DNA of 64,000 bases from the NCBI RefSeq assembly GCF_921293095.1, contig NC_060257.1, positions 55,898,968 to 55,962,967 on the forward strand. The letters are read 5' to 3'. Under the pieces are notes generated by a model. It made no database searches. It saw only the letters and a list, made by a program, of their open reading frames with translations, and had not been told where the DNA came from. Source of the DNA: Ischnura elegans (taxonomy: Eukaryota; Arthropoda; Insecta; Odonata; Coenagrionidae). Below, one piece after another: positions 32,154-43,589 of the stretch. A program made the position numbers and the translations under genes. Numbering within the stretch: the first letter of the stretch is position 1; each line of letters opens with the position of its first letter.

Positions 32154-33040
32154 ATCAATCATAATTAATCAGAATGAACCTACTATTATTAGGATTAAAA
32201 GCAATATTAAGATAAGAAGAGTTAAATAAAGTATTGATATTCTTTTTATGCAAAATATCGAGTGGAAAAGGATTTATTCTCGTGAGATTCTTCCCAATCT
32301 TCACCTATCTTTTGTCCACCACTCTATTCCTAGTTTTTATAGTTTCTATCATAACAGCGAGAACATGGAGCTGCTCTTTCAGCTACGGAATCAGCTGATA
32401 ATTGTAATACTATGGTAAAAAATATGCGTCATGACCTGGATGGTTAGCACTATTCTCTCAGGAAACAAAAACTTCAGAAATATTTCTTCAGTCTGTAATA
32501 TTAGTTCATTGCCACGGATCTAATGTGTCTCTATTATTACCGGCTGAGAAATGATACATAAGTTGAGAAAAAAAACATAAGGTTAAAAATGCTATGAAAA
32601 TGTCATTAAACTAATGACGCAGTCCCCCCTACTTTATAACAGGTTATAATGAATACAGGTTACTCGACACGGCTACATTGAAATCATCACATGTGATTCC
32701 ACTAGTTTTTATTCAAGAAGAAGGTTCAAGCGCATGGAAAACTATCTAGCTTTCGCAACAGCCTTGAAAGCGCTGGCTTGTTATATATTCTGGAATATAT
32801 CAAAGGAAGTTGAATATGCTGCTTAAATTCTAAATCCTCCACGATAGAGATTATTTCAAATCTTCATATGAGCCGAAAGAAAATAAAATATTGCCTTGAG
32901 TAGGTACAAAAAACTAGTTTTCAATGCCGATACAGAAAAGTGAACATTTTTAAAGCTATCCCCTGGGTGACAATGACAATATTTTATGGAAAACAAAATA
33001 ATAAACTTTTAAATAATATATTTAACTATTTATATATAAA
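32154..33040. other. AT-rich intergenic DNA, nothing recognised
   Basis: No exon, RNA gene or transposon end was seen. Confidence 0.4.
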
Positions 33041-33044
33041 CTAA

Positions 33045-33115
33045 AAGCGCGACTCGGATTTCATAGCATAGTTACATCTTCAGGTGATCCCAACTGCGTT
33101 ATGAAACACGGGTCG
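33045..33115 (-). repeat. Inverted-repeat cassette with hammerhead-like motif
   Basis: The arms AAAGCGCGACTCGGATTTCA and the inverse of TGAAACACGGGTCGTGATTT face each other across about 30 bp. On the minus strand the order is CTGAAGA box (about 33076-33082), extra T, weak stem II ending CTAT, GAAA, TCCGAGTC and GCGC. Stem I pairing is poor and stem II has a mismatch, so it is a decayed Penelope-type hammerhead. Confidence 0.5.
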
Positions 33116-33284
33116 TGATTTTTTTTAATATTTTAGTGAGCCTTACAAATTTTATTCTTATATTTTCCATTATGGAAAGGTTTCACACAGATAAGCCATA
33201 AGTCATCGGCTAAACAATATTTTATAATTTAAAATACTGAACTACACAGGGGAAAGCGAGTACCATAAGATAGGAATGATGTAA

Positions 33285-33475
33285 TTACAGCCAAGAACAC
33301 TAGCAAAGAAGTAAGGGAAAAAATCGTATCAGATGATATAATGGAGTATGTTTCTTTATGGTAGTGAAGCATGGATCTTTACTGCAGCAGAAAAATCAAG
33401 ACTGCATTCGATTCGTGTTGCTATAGACGAATGGTGACAAATAAATAGATCGACTGGGTGAGAATATAGCGTTGG
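33285..33475 (+). mobile_element. Decayed RTE-like reverse transcriptase relic
   Basis: Translation on + gives FLYGSEAWIFTAAEKS followed by CYRRM and IDWV with stops and shifts. This matches LLYGSEAWTMTAAEKARI and KIKWIDRV of the intact frame at 46190-46741 (minus strand). It is an old copy in the opposite orientation to the 46-kb one. Confidence 0.65.
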
Positions 33476-34043
33476 CTGAAATGTAAGTACCCTGTAGAGA
33501 TACCATACACTATATATAGTCTTGTCAAGTAAAAGGTATCGCAACAACATTATTTTATTGTAGTTAACGAAGAATTGGTATATTCACTCGAAGTTTTAAG
33601 ATTTAAAAAAGCATAATTAAAGATGAAATTTTAAAATTAACCATAATTAACGCGTCGGAAAATATTAGTAAACCAAGAGAAAATCTACGAAAATTAAATT
33701 ACATATTTACGAACTTAAAAGGTAAAAATAAAAATCAGAAGATCTGAAATTAGGTTCGAAATTTAAAAGGAATGGATACTCTAACGAAACTTTCGGACCA
33801 TGTAGCTGCAATCAGATGTTCATGGTGAAATAACAAATTTAAATGAATATTAAATCTATATTGACAAAAATGGAAACATTGAAAACTTTAAAATTCGTTA
33901 AAAAAATGGATAATAATGTTATTTAATAAGCAAACTACGTGGCGGAAATAAGTTTTACCAGTTTTTTATACCGTAGTTCTATTTTCGCTAATTTTAACCA
34001 GGGGTATTTAAGCAAAGTTTTGCCAGTTAAGTGAGTCATTAAT

Positions 34044-34274
34044 TTGAAGTGGTTATCAAAATTAAAAATAGTACTATACGATTCGAATCCACCTCGTTAT
34101 GATCAATGGGAAAAAGAATTTAAAAAAACTGATATGAGAGTACTTAACCTCATTGTCGACAAAGATCTACTTTGTATAAACTTAAATTTTCAAGATGACA
34201 GCGTAAAAATAAAATCAAGTGCCTTCTCGGTGCAAGTTGTCGATGAATTCTTCCAGTTAATTCCACCTAACTAA
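34044..34274 (+). other. 76-codon open frame, unknown
   Basis: A frame with protein-like composition (YDSNPPRYDQWEKEF..., alternating hydrophobic and charged residues) in an AT-rich setting. There is no signal peptide, membrane segment or known motif, and no clear splice sites around it. It could be a small gene, an exon, a transposon relic or chance. Confidence 0.2.
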
Positions 34275-34554
34275 CTCTGCCATGTGAATTTTAAAAATCA
34301 AGGTAGGGGGCCAGTTCAATTCTCTGGACCTATTTTGATCTTCGAATATATTAGATGGCGAATAAACTTCTAAGATAAGAAGGGTGGTTTAGATAGGTAA
34401 GGGTAGAGGATAGAGGGTAAATTAAATAAATTTCATACCTACCTAGCCTTAAAAACTCACTAAAATACACAAAATATTCAAAAATTTTGACCCCCCGGTT
34501 AAGTGCCCCCCCGTTAAGTGTAAGTTAAGTTAAGCCCCCCCCCCCGAGCATTTG

Positions 34555-34650
34555 ACTCACGAGCCGCCACCGCCCAGGTATTTGAACCCAGGACCCCGAG
34601 ATCAGCAGCCACAGCCAAGCGCTCTAACCACTAGGTTACCCCTCGAGTAC
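34555..34650 (-). mobile_element. tRNA-derived SINE head or tRNA relic
   Basis: The minus strand has box A-like TAGTGGTTAGAGCGC and box B-like GGGTTCAAATACC at a tRNA-like distance. The acceptor stem does not pair, so it is not a functional tRNA gene. Confidence 0.5.
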
Positions 34651-34654
34651 CAAA

Positions 34655-35570
34655 TACGTCAAGAATAATGGTAGAAATACGACCGGTCGAAAAGGGGCGA
34701 TAAGTAATCGATATTTAATCAAAAATCGAAATTGATTAGAATAAACCGCCAAACGCAGATCAATTTCCATAGGAAGCAAAAGGATCCTATAATAGCCACA
34801 AACAAAACATTTCTCGATTCGTTAGGCTTTCTTCAAAAAATATATATTTGAAAACATAATATCAATAGCTTTCCAACTTAGCTTGAAAATCTCTGGGTAT
34901 CGAGTTTTCATAAACGGGTGAAAACTGAGCGTAAGTTATCCAAGAACATTTTCCATTTCTGCTGAATCAATTACCTTGACAGTATTTTACATAGCACTGT
35001 AATTAGCCCTGTTCGTGAATTCACACTATCCCACAATTTTTACATCCCACAATTTTTACAACAACTATTTATCTTACTTTCTCTCACAACAATTATACGA
35101 CCGGTGGAAATGGGGAAATGAGTAATCGATATTTAATCGAAAATTGTAATCGAATCGAAAAAACCGCCTGACGTAGGTCGATTTCTATATAAAGCGGACC
35201 GTAAACTTTCCTCGGTGAAGGATGTGGCCTGATTATTATCAGAAAACACGTCCTCTAAGCGCGCAAGATCTATTACCGACGGATACGTGAACCCGTTCCA
35301 TGAACAAATAGCAGGCGTCCTTCGGGTCTTAATAGCTTCACAGTAGACCAGGAAAAAAAATATTTAATGCGTGGGTACAGCAAGCTGAGCCGGGCGTTCG
35401 ATTCAATGGAGAAAGAGAGGATAGAACAAGGGGAAATGTCATCAAAAATCGACCGGAAATATTCGTTATAGCGAGGGCAGGATACAAAAGATAATTAGCA
35501 CGTTAAGCTTAGGGGTTGAGCTTCAGCCGGTTAGTCTGGACAATACAAGACATGAATAAGCGCGAATAAT
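34655..35570. other. Intergenic DNA with a diverged direct repeat
   Basis: About 34670-34790 and 35095-35195 share ACGACCGG, GTAATCGATATTTAATC and AAAACCGCC/TAAACCGCC in the same order, an old duplication about 420 bp apart. Nothing else was recognised. Confidence 0.5.
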
Positions 35571-35576
35571 CCCCAT

Positions 35577-35874
35577 CAGGGGCGCAGCTAGGAATTAAGG
35601 CTGGGGGGGTTTAGGTGCAACTAATACCGGGGTGTGTGGGGATATGGAATACCCACTAGGATAAGCGGTAGGTGCGAGATTAATAAATTGAGGAATGTTA
35701 AGATAAGCGGTTCGAAGTGGTGAGTTTTACGGGTTTTTTAGGGATACTTTATTAACCCTTACACTATTCCATTAGTAATATCAATGCAATTAAGTAAAAT
35801 GGATTAAATTTAAAAATTTCTCTGAGCTCTGGGGGGGGGGTTTACCACCTAAAACCCCCCTCGGTGCGCCACTG
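35577..35874. mobile_element. hAT-like MITE (family A, copy 7)
   Basis: Begins CAGGGGCGCAGCTAGGAATT and ends CTCGGTGCGCCACTG. The exact 8-bp duplication ATCCCCAT lies at 35569-35576 and 35875-35882. Confidence 0.92.
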
Positions 35875-35882
35875 ATCCCCAT

Positions 35883-36720
35883 GTATGGTTTAAGGGAATG
35901 AATAACTAAAATTGTACTGTGTTTGTCTATAATCTAACGATTTGATCGTTGGATTATTCTTCCTCATAGAATAATCCTCCAAGGTCGTTAGAATATCAAT
36001 TGCGTATGCATGGTTTCGCTGATGGTAGGACCTGCCCGCCTTGTGACGGTGCAGGATTCCTCGTCCCTTCCTTCCTTCCCCGTCCTTTCCTTGGAGGCGT
36101 CGTCGGGCTCCTATCGCGGCGGCGCCTCCTTTCCTTGTTCCTTCCCGTCCTTCCCCTTCTGGGGGCAGAGGAGAAAAGCTAATCGCTTATAGTCCTCGCC
36201 CCAGGAGTGTATCCCGCGAACCCGACCCAAGGGTTTCGTTTCCATTGTGTTTGTCTATATCGTCGTAGAATGATGGCAATATTTGGTGGTTACACACGAA
36301 AGTGGATTATGTATGGATCAGAGTTTGTCGAAGTTCCGTTTCTCCGTCACACCGTTGCTCTCAATAATAACAGTGTGAGGAAAGAATGACGTTTAAAATC
36401 TCTTTCTTTTGCTGTCCATTTCATTAATTTTCTTCTCGTGATCACGTCTTCCATGACGCGGCGGTAAATAAAGGATATTTTTCACGTCGTCTGAGAAAAA
36501 AGTCTTCTTTGAATTTAGTTAGAAAATGTAGTTTTTTACTTTTATCTACGCTCCTGTAAATATTCCCATCCCATTCTTAATTATTTCTTTATGTGAATAA
36601 TTTTCCTTTGCCTATCAGAAGTGTCCCTCTCTCCTACTAAAGGGTTGTCTTAGATGTTTTTCGTGATTTTTTTCATTATTAATTCTAGGGTTAATTATTA
36701 GGGTAATTATTAATACTATA
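35883..36720. other. Intergenic DNA with a GC-rich patch
   Basis: 36010-36240 is clearly GC-richer (runs such as CGTCGTCGGGCTCC and pyrimidine tracts). Short open frames there overlap in several phases and look compositional. I cannot assign a promoter, exon or repeat. Confidence 0.35.
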
Positions 36721-36766
36721 GGGCTACGTCATATACACCAACGAAGATGTTCGCCAAGAAAAAATA

Positions 36767-36865
36767 TTTGGCTTAACCAGGATTCGATCCCGGATCTCCC
36801 GATTGCCGGTCAGGTACTTAAGTACTCCATATAAACCTACCTTAATCGGTAGAATACTTGTAATG
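36767..36865 (+). mobile_element. SINE-like tail sharing its 3' end with a LINE
   Basis: It has box B-like GGATTCGATCCC (36779-36790). About 36827-36862 reads AAGTACTCCATATAAACC then TACCTTAATCGGTAGAATA, nearly identical to the 3' end of the CR1/L2-like fragment at 23796-23850 (minus strand). SINEs commonly borrow the tail of the LINE that mobilises them. Confidence 0.55.
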
Positions 36866-36879
36866 TAAGGGATTGAAAA

Positions 36880-37605
36880 CATATTCTTTTAAAAGGCTAC
36901 GAAACTTTAATAGCTATTAAACTTTGATAATGCAACTATAAACAATAATGTAACCATGTCCTTCTAAAATTCAAGCCCCAACGCCATCTATTTTGACCTA
37001 TCATTATTATTTTATTGGATCGATGAATTACTTAGAAACTAATGCAAGAAAAATAAATTGGCACTTAAGAAATTATCGGTATACATCAGCACTTTAAATT
37101 CCAGCAAAGGAATATTTAAAACAATAACTATGGAAACGCATTCACACATTTCCTTTTACCGCTGATTCCACTTTACACAGTCCCCCCCCCTTTCAGTATA
37201 TTGCTGGGGTCAGGGGAAAGGTTTGGCAATACTAATACCGTGGAGGAGGGAAGGGCACTTGTCATAGAAGCTCTGAGGTATTGGCCTTCTAGCAATGTCA
37301 TGAGGCGGCCACACGAGAAGGATATATATGCAGTAGATGGAAGCGTGTGGGTACAGGTCACGTGAAACCCGTCCGACAAGTGGTCTGCCGTGCGATTGCC
37401 ATACAAGAGCGCTAGAGAGAGTGAGATGAGATATGCCGTGCGTAAGCTGGTGGGAGGTAATGAGAAAGTGGGGGCAGTACTGCTGACGGGAGGCCAACCA
37501 CTTCTGCCTCCCCACACGTGTGAATGATGACTTGGAGTGGAATTGAGAAGTTCTCAATAGACTTATTATTATTAAACCACTATTCACGGACGGGTTTATA
37601 AGTTG
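36880..37605. other. Intergenic DNA, nothing recognised
   Basis: Overlapping antisense frames at 37173-37695 arise from compositionally biased sequence and the edge of the next MITE. I call no gene. Confidence 0.4.
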
Positions 37606-37613
37606 TTTCTCCT

Positions 37614-37891
37614 CAGTTGCGTAGCCAGGGGGGTGGTCCGAGGGGTCCGGACCCCCCCACCCCCGAAATATAAAAACACAATTATTTTCTTCCATAAAAT
37701 AAAATAAAATGTTAAAATATCATGAATTTTTTAAAAATTTCTTTTACAAATGAAGTTTTTTCGATTATGAAAAGTGTTGAAATTAGTTTAAAACCCATTA
37801 CTTAGTACTCTGTTTTTCAAAAAATTTTCCCCCTGGTTTTGCCCCCCCCCCCCCCCCCCTTCCCCTAACGACAGTCCCGGCTACGCTACTG
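37614..37891. mobile_element. hAT-like MITE with TGCGTAGCCAGG ends
   Basis: Begins CAGTTGCGTAGCCAGG and ends CCCGGCTACGCTACTG. The exact 8-bp duplication TTTCTCCT lies at 37606-37613 and 37892-37899. A long C-run lies near the right end. Confidence 0.88.
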
Positions 37892-38261
37892 TTTCTCCTT
37901 GTTCCTTCTCTTTCTCCACTCAACCGAACTCACGAATTTACGTGCTGTACCCACTCCTTCCAAACTTTTTCGTGCTCTAAGGTGACGCTGTTTAGATCCG
38001 AAAGGCACGTAATGTATCTATCACAGAGCGTTAACATTGCGGCTTAAAAACGGCCAAATTTAAATGCAAAAAATTGTAAGTAACTGTTAGTGCATTTGAT
38101 ACTAAGTAATGCCTTTTAAAAATAAATAACTAGATCCAGAAATATGATATAAAAGAAGACTTTGCGAGAGACTCGATCCGAGACTTCAGCTCAGCAGTCT
38201 CAGTTTATAACAACTAGTCTAGATTCAAATCATTTTATTACCGAGTATTACCGAGTAATAA

Positions 38262-39688
38262 GGTAGTTTCCTTCATCAAAGAAAACGAAAAGCATTCATT
38301 GCGATTCGTTACCCACCATAACTGTATTCATAATATACAAATTATTTCGTTTTAGAAATACTGGTTTGGACGAATGGCAATGGTCCATTTTTATCCTCAT
38401 TTGAAAAGGGCCAGATTGGCGCCCATGCGATGACACTCCACGTGACGTCACAGGGACCTAGTTTCTATAGGAGAAGATAGGAGTTATGCATCGTCTGAGG
38501 TTACCAATGCATGCATGAGGCGCAGAGCTCAGGGAAACATGTCTTAATAACCACTTATTAAAACTGGCTAAGGTCGGAAAGTTTTCTTCATTTGATAAGG
38601 TATTAATAATCCTTATTTAAGCCAAGCGCTACCAGCCAGCAGAGTACTCAGCTACCCGCTAGCAGCCTGCGTCATATCAGCGCTATGCCTCGCCTCAAGG
38701 TCACCTCACAGGGCGGCAGCGGGAACCAGAAATACGTCACACGGAGAGATTATCCGGCATTCATACTTACTCGTCGCATTTTCGCGCGCTTGAAATTTTT
38801 CACTTTGCGTTTATTCGTGAAATATGGATATCGTCATTCGAAAATCTAGGAGCGTGAAATGCGCACTCCAGGAGTAATAATCTTTCGATTTAGGCAATAA
38901 AAAATAATAGAAAAGCACCCTATTTTCCAGTAATTCCCCCCTTTTTGGCAGTGAAATGAAATGAGTTAATTCTAATAAATAATATTCTGGGGATGTTGTT
39001 GTAGTGACGTTCCAAAGTCAGTTAAATAGGTTGGTTTCCTATTATTTTTCATTGCCTAAATCGAAAGATCATTACTCCTGGAGTGCGCATTTCACGCTCT
39101 TAGATTTTCGAATGACGATACCTATTTTTCGCGATTAAACGAAAAGTGAAAATTTTCAAGCGCGCGAAAACGCGACGGATAAGTAGGAATGATGGGAAAA
39201 GTCCGTGTGACGTATTTCTGGTTCCAGCTGTCGGCGTGTGAGGTGACCTTGGGGCGAGGCTTGAGCGCTGATACGACGCAGGCTGCTAGCAAGTAGCTGA
39301 GTACCCTGCTAGCAGGTAGCGCTTGGCTTAAATAAAGATTATTAATCTCCTATCAAACGAAGGAAACTTTCCGAACTTAGGTAATTTTAATGTGTGATTA
39401 TTAAGAGATGTGTTCCCTGAGCTCTGTGCCTCATGCATGCATTAGTAATCTCAGACAATGTAAAACTCCTCTCTACTCGTATAAAAACTAGGTCCCTGTG
39501 ACGTCACGTGAAGTGGCATCGCATGGGCGCCAATCTGGCCCTTTTCAAATGAGGTTAAAATTGACCGTTGCCATTCGTCTAAACTGGGATTTCTTAAACC
39601 AAATTATTTGTATATTATGAATACACTAATGGTGGGTAAGGAATCGGAATCAATGCATTTGGTTTTCTTTGATAAAGGAAACTACCCC
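38262..39688. mobile_element. 1.4-kb fold-back element (family D)
   Basis: Two arms of about 660 bp (38262-38925 and 39033-39688) are inverse copies around a loop of about 110 bp. The outer ends are GGTAGTTTCCTTCATCAAAG and its inverse; an inner landmark is GCGCGCGAAAACGCGACGG. No coding frame is present. Partial relatives lie at 3738-4070 (inner part) and 60276-60635 (outer part), so the two halves may also exist as separate elements. The target duplication is unclear. Confidence 0.85.
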
Positions 39689-39698
39689 ATTCAACTAT

Positions 39699-39818
39699 AA
39701 TGCACAAAGGGTAAGGAAAAAAGACATCGCTGCTCCACAAAATAAAATATATATTTGCGACCGGTTTCGATACGGCGTATCATCATCAGGTCATCTGACC
39801 TTACCCTTTTTGCATCAT
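39699..39818 (-). mobile_element. 120-bp inverted-repeat cassette with near-consensus hammerhead core
   Basis: Terminal repeats ATGCACAAAGGGTAAGG and the inverse of CCTTACCCTTTTTGCAT (15 of 17) enclose a minus-strand hammerhead-like motif. It follows the fold-back element by only 10 bp. It has no coding capacity. Confidence 0.6.
39755..39795 (-). ncRNA. Hammerhead-like motif with consensus core
   Basis: Minus strand: CTGATGA box (complement of 39782-39788), extra T, stem II GATAC-GCC-GTATC, GAAA, palindromic stem III ACCGGT, cleavage-site C, then GCAAAT. Core, stem II and stem III are perfect. Stem I pairs poorly, so cleavage in isolation is uncertain. Confidence 0.6.
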
Positions 39819-39819
39819 G

Positions 39820-40600
39820 AAGGAGTTCCACTATGATACGCCACCCACTATCGCATTTATCCACTATGATGATTACAGCACCTGCGTTTTGCTTGGTATT
39901 CACCTCTAAAGTATTTGATGAAGATACGATGGGAATAACTAATTTGAATGCTTTTAGATGGCCTTTCTCGCAATAATATTCACCTTCATATTATATTTAT
40001 GCTAATTAATATACATAAATATCCGAGAATTGGCTACAATATCGCATTTATGAGCCAGTAGATATAGAAGACTAAAGTATAAGGATAATCACATTCAAGA
40101 ATGAACAGAATAAATGTGTTATACCATAAATGAAAACGTGAACGAGTCAAACGCATGCAAACTACCTACTTTTTATAAATTAAGTCCCTTAGAACATAGG
40201 TCATAGTTGTCCACTATTTCCAGTCATAAAAATGCAAGGTTCCTCTAAAAGTAACCATTAATCTCAATTGATTCCTCCGTTTTCCGTCATACGATTTCAT
40301 TAACATCATTTTGAATTCGTGGTCAATTTTCTCAGACATTTTTTCTATTGCGTTGCCAATGATCACTAGAGTTTGACAACAAGTCGGATCGTAATCATTT
40401 CAATACATATAATGTATGCATAAAACCGATTACAGAACGCCACGCCTATTTTATGCGTGATTGAATGGGTATTGATGCAGTTCAATACGATTTTTTTATT
40501 TGAACGACCGAATGTCGTCTAGTTAAATTCAATAAAAACTCTTGAGCAAATTTGGTGTTGATTATAGGCTTACACGACCATTAAGACAACAGTTTGACTT
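39820..40600. other. AT-rich intergenic DNA, nothing recognised
   Basis: No exon, RNA gene or element end was seen. Confidence 0.4.
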
Positions 40601-40609
40601 AAAAAAAAA

Positions 40610-40960
40610 ATGAAACAACCGTTCATTGCCCATCGATCCGAAAGGCTTACGTGTTTTGTCGATGCGAATTTGCGCCCCGTTCACCGTGAAGCCCACGGCA
40701 ACGTAACTATCTTCTTCCGGACAGACCGCGCCCTAAGGTTATTTACCTCGAGTGACGGGGAAGTTGCGGCATATGGAACGGGGGGGCAAGGTCTCCCAAT
40801 CACTCGGTCGACTCTGCTGAATCCCACATTTACCGGGATTGCAACGAGTGAAACGGCGCTGTAGAAATGCATTCGACGCGACGTTCAATTGTTGCCCTCG
40901 AAAAAAGCAATCGGCGGCCGCCTGTCGTGTTGACTCGGACAGATTTTGAACCTACCAAAC
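40610..40960 (+). other. GC-rich island with 84-codon open frame, unknown
   Basis: About 40610-40960 is markedly GC- and CpG-richer than its flanks. A frame from 40610 to 40864 is open, and antisense frames are open as well, which suggests composition rather than coding. It could be an unmethylated regulatory island, an exon or old transposon coding sequence. I recognise no motif. Confidence 0.2.
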
Positions 40961-41136
40961 CTGTGGTCAGGGCCGGATTAAGGGCCGGGAAACCCGGGTG
41001 ACTTAGATTGGGAGAAGACCAAACGCCCAAACAGCAAAAAAATCTTCATTAAACTCCAACAAATACTTTCTGATGACTCTTTTTTACGAAAAACGTACAC
41101 CGCAACATGTGCACAAAAAAAGTTGATGGTATACAT

Positions 41137-41427
41137 CAAGGATCTTCCACCCGCGGCCCCCGGGCCGCATGCGAACAGCCGGATTATTTTTTGCGGCCCC
41201 TGAAGGCTAAAGAAAATATTATATCGCGCCACACAATATAAATCATCAGAAATAAACAATGTCAAAAATCGCATTGATGGATTGAACTTTTTAACCAATA
41301 AAGATTGTTGCATTTTTTAATTATGTATTTTTTTTAATTGATGCAAAGTGATGAAGAGCATTGTGGCCCTGCGAACGATGCGAAATCGATTTTTGGCCCT
41401 TGCATTAAAAAAGGTTGAAGATCCCTG
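41137..41427. mobile_element. Nested hAT-like MITE with AGGATCTTC ends
   Basis: The left end CAAGGATCTTCCACC and right end GGTTGAAGATCCCTG are inverse repeats, with the 'GCGGCCC' motif just inside. The flanks GTATACAT and GTTACATA suggest a degraded 8-bp duplication. Confidence 0.65.
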
Positions 41428-41477
41428 GTTACATACTTACCTGCTACCCATACTACTGGCAAAAACTAAAAACTCAC

Positions 41478-41556
41478 TATTTTTAAGTTAAAAAAATATT
41501 TGGGAGGTTCCACAGACTATTTTTAAGTTAAAAAAATATTTGGGAGGTTCCACAGA
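41478..41556. repeat. Perfect two-copy tandem duplication
   Basis: A unit of about 41 bp containing TATTTTTAAGTTAAAAAAAT and TTTGGGAGGTTCCACAGAC is repeated head to tail without change, inside the 704-bp hAT-like element. Confidence 0.9.
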
Positions 41557-41679
41557 CTTCCAGTTCCACAGACACACAGTTTAATTGGAGGTATTCCTTA
41601 CCAAAACCCCGGTAAGGGGACGACTCAGCAGTATTTTTCCAGGGTAATTATTTTGTATTGAGTCGGCCCTGCCTGTGGT

Positions 41680-43585
41680 TACGCGAAATGGGTGAGATTC
41701 CGCAATCCTACTGTCGATACTCTCTCAAATCTCTAGTTTCGATGCTGTGATTGGCGCCTTTATTGAATGAAACCCGAGCATTGCCGTGAATTCATTCATC
41801 TTTAGTTCCTCGCCTCTGTATCAGCTTCCATTGCTGTAGCTAATTGCCTCAGTAACCGGGGAAAATTACAAATCATTCCCAATCCAAGGAATGCTGCATA
41901 ACTGTCGTGACCCCAATTAAGTTTCCTTGGCATCCGTATAAATAATGAAAGAGAAATGACTTTTACTGCAATATATTAAATAAATTTTCCTAAAAATTAT
42001 CAATGAAAATTTTTATGTCATCTCTGAAAATAAGGCTTTTACCGTAAAAAAACGCCTTAAAGGTTGAAATGTCTACGATTATTCGGAGTCCATTGTAAAA
42101 ATAAGCTATCATTCTCTTTGTGGATAACATAAAAAGAACGAAACATATCTTAAGCACAATTAGCACAAGTTTCAGATCACTTTAATCACTGTGCACATTA
42201 CGTTCCTCCGCGTTTTCATGGTTACTTCAAAGTGCATCCAAGAAAATGTTTGCGTTTCCATAGCTCAGTAGCTAAGGAGTTGTGACCCCATGTTTATACG
42301 ATAAAAATGATTAAAGTTGTCCCCATTACTACCTTCTGAAGCATTGCAGATTCCTCCTGAAACAATCTGTATATTTTTTCCATTCTACTCTTACCTATTT
42401 GTTATATAAGTGGAAATATAACAGGTTTTATCAATGTTTCCCTCCATGGATTGAGGTTACGGAATATAGTACCTGATTCTAAGCCTAATAACGAAGCACG
42501 TAGTAGGCCTTATGAATACTGCAGCTAAATATAACGCCTCTGTAAATTTCAAACTCAAAGCGTATCATATTATTTGCTCGAGATACACAAAATGGTCCTA
42601 ATCGGAAAAAAATTATCTCCACTCACTAAATAACACTGTCTTACATTTAATATTTGTGGGTAAATCCTTCATGCCTCGACAGTAAAAATAATGTATATGT
42701 ATTAACAAATTTTCTTCTTTCCAAAACAGAAGGGATGTATATTCTGAGGATACAGATCAACTGCCCATTTTTCAATACATAAGACATTTTGGCAAACTGC
42801 TTGTTTTTGGCAAGAGTTGGAGATGGTGTTTAGATCAGTTCGAAACCCCAATGCAGGATTTTTTCTCGGGGGTGCTTTTATAGGCTTTTTGGCTAACGTT
42901 TTATAACAATAGGCCATTTGTATAACTACTATTCAATACGAATAATAATACATAACGACCATATAATAATCCAAAACGGTCATTTCATAGTATCCCTACA
43001 CGAGGAAAAAATCAATGTGAAGATTCTTGGGTTTTATATCAAATCAAATGGGTCCTTTTTGTGGAAGGAAGTTATTCAACGGGGAGTGAAAACAAAAAAC
43101 ATATTAATTAAATAATAAAATTCTCCATTACATCAAACTGTTCAGGTGCACCACCTGAAAAATGCCCAACATCAAGCTAACTCTTCAGCATGGAGATATC
43201 TCAACACATCCCTGATATTTCTTATCGGTTATAACAATAAAACTTGAAGAGATAATTTTCTCAAGATGTCTCATCTTAACGGACGCTGACATGAAGTACT
43301 TGATATTATCGCTCAGAGGCATCTGGTACTTTTTAAAAATTCCGACTGATATCTGGTACCGTCTGGTTTAATTCTATTATAGGCATCATCCAATGTCTAT
43401 CCTGATATCTAAATAGAACCAACAGGAATTAAAATAGATTATCATGGTGTTGTCATGGGATAAGGGTGGCAATGGTACTTATTTATCATTGCAATGGCCG
43501 AAATAAAGACGGATATTTTATGATAAATTAGCAAGGCGAAGAGAGATGACTAGAAGTTTTGTCTATCTTGCTGAGTTGAAGTCTT
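41680..43585. other. AT-rich intergenic DNA
   Basis: 42246-42375 resembles one arm of the fold-back at 58193-58748 (CTCAGTAGCTAAGGAGTTG and CAGATTCCTCCTGAAAC), so it is a fragment of that family. The rest holds nothing I recognise. Confidence 0.5.
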
Positions 43586-43589
43586 TTTT

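Larger units (their letters stand above)
40968..41671. mobile_element. 704-bp hAT-like element with CAGGGCCGGATTAAG end
   Basis: Begins CAGGGCCGGATTAAG and ends GAGTCGGCCCTG. The exact 8-bp duplication CCTGTGGT lies at 40960-40967 and 41672-41679. It contains a second element (41137-41427) and a short tandem duplication (41478-41556). No transposase frame survives. Confidence 0.88.

Noticed and set aside
34555-34650. Functional tRNA gene
   Set aside because: Box A and box B are present, but the acceptor stem does not pair. It is better explained as a SINE head.
36000-36192. Overlapping 60-codon frames in a GC-rich patch
   Set aside because: Two phases are open at once from composition alone. 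There is no motif or splice support.
38155-38240. tRNA-like sequence (GGATCGAGTCTCTCG on the minus strand)
   Set aside because: No cloverleaf could be drawn and no box A lies at the right distance.
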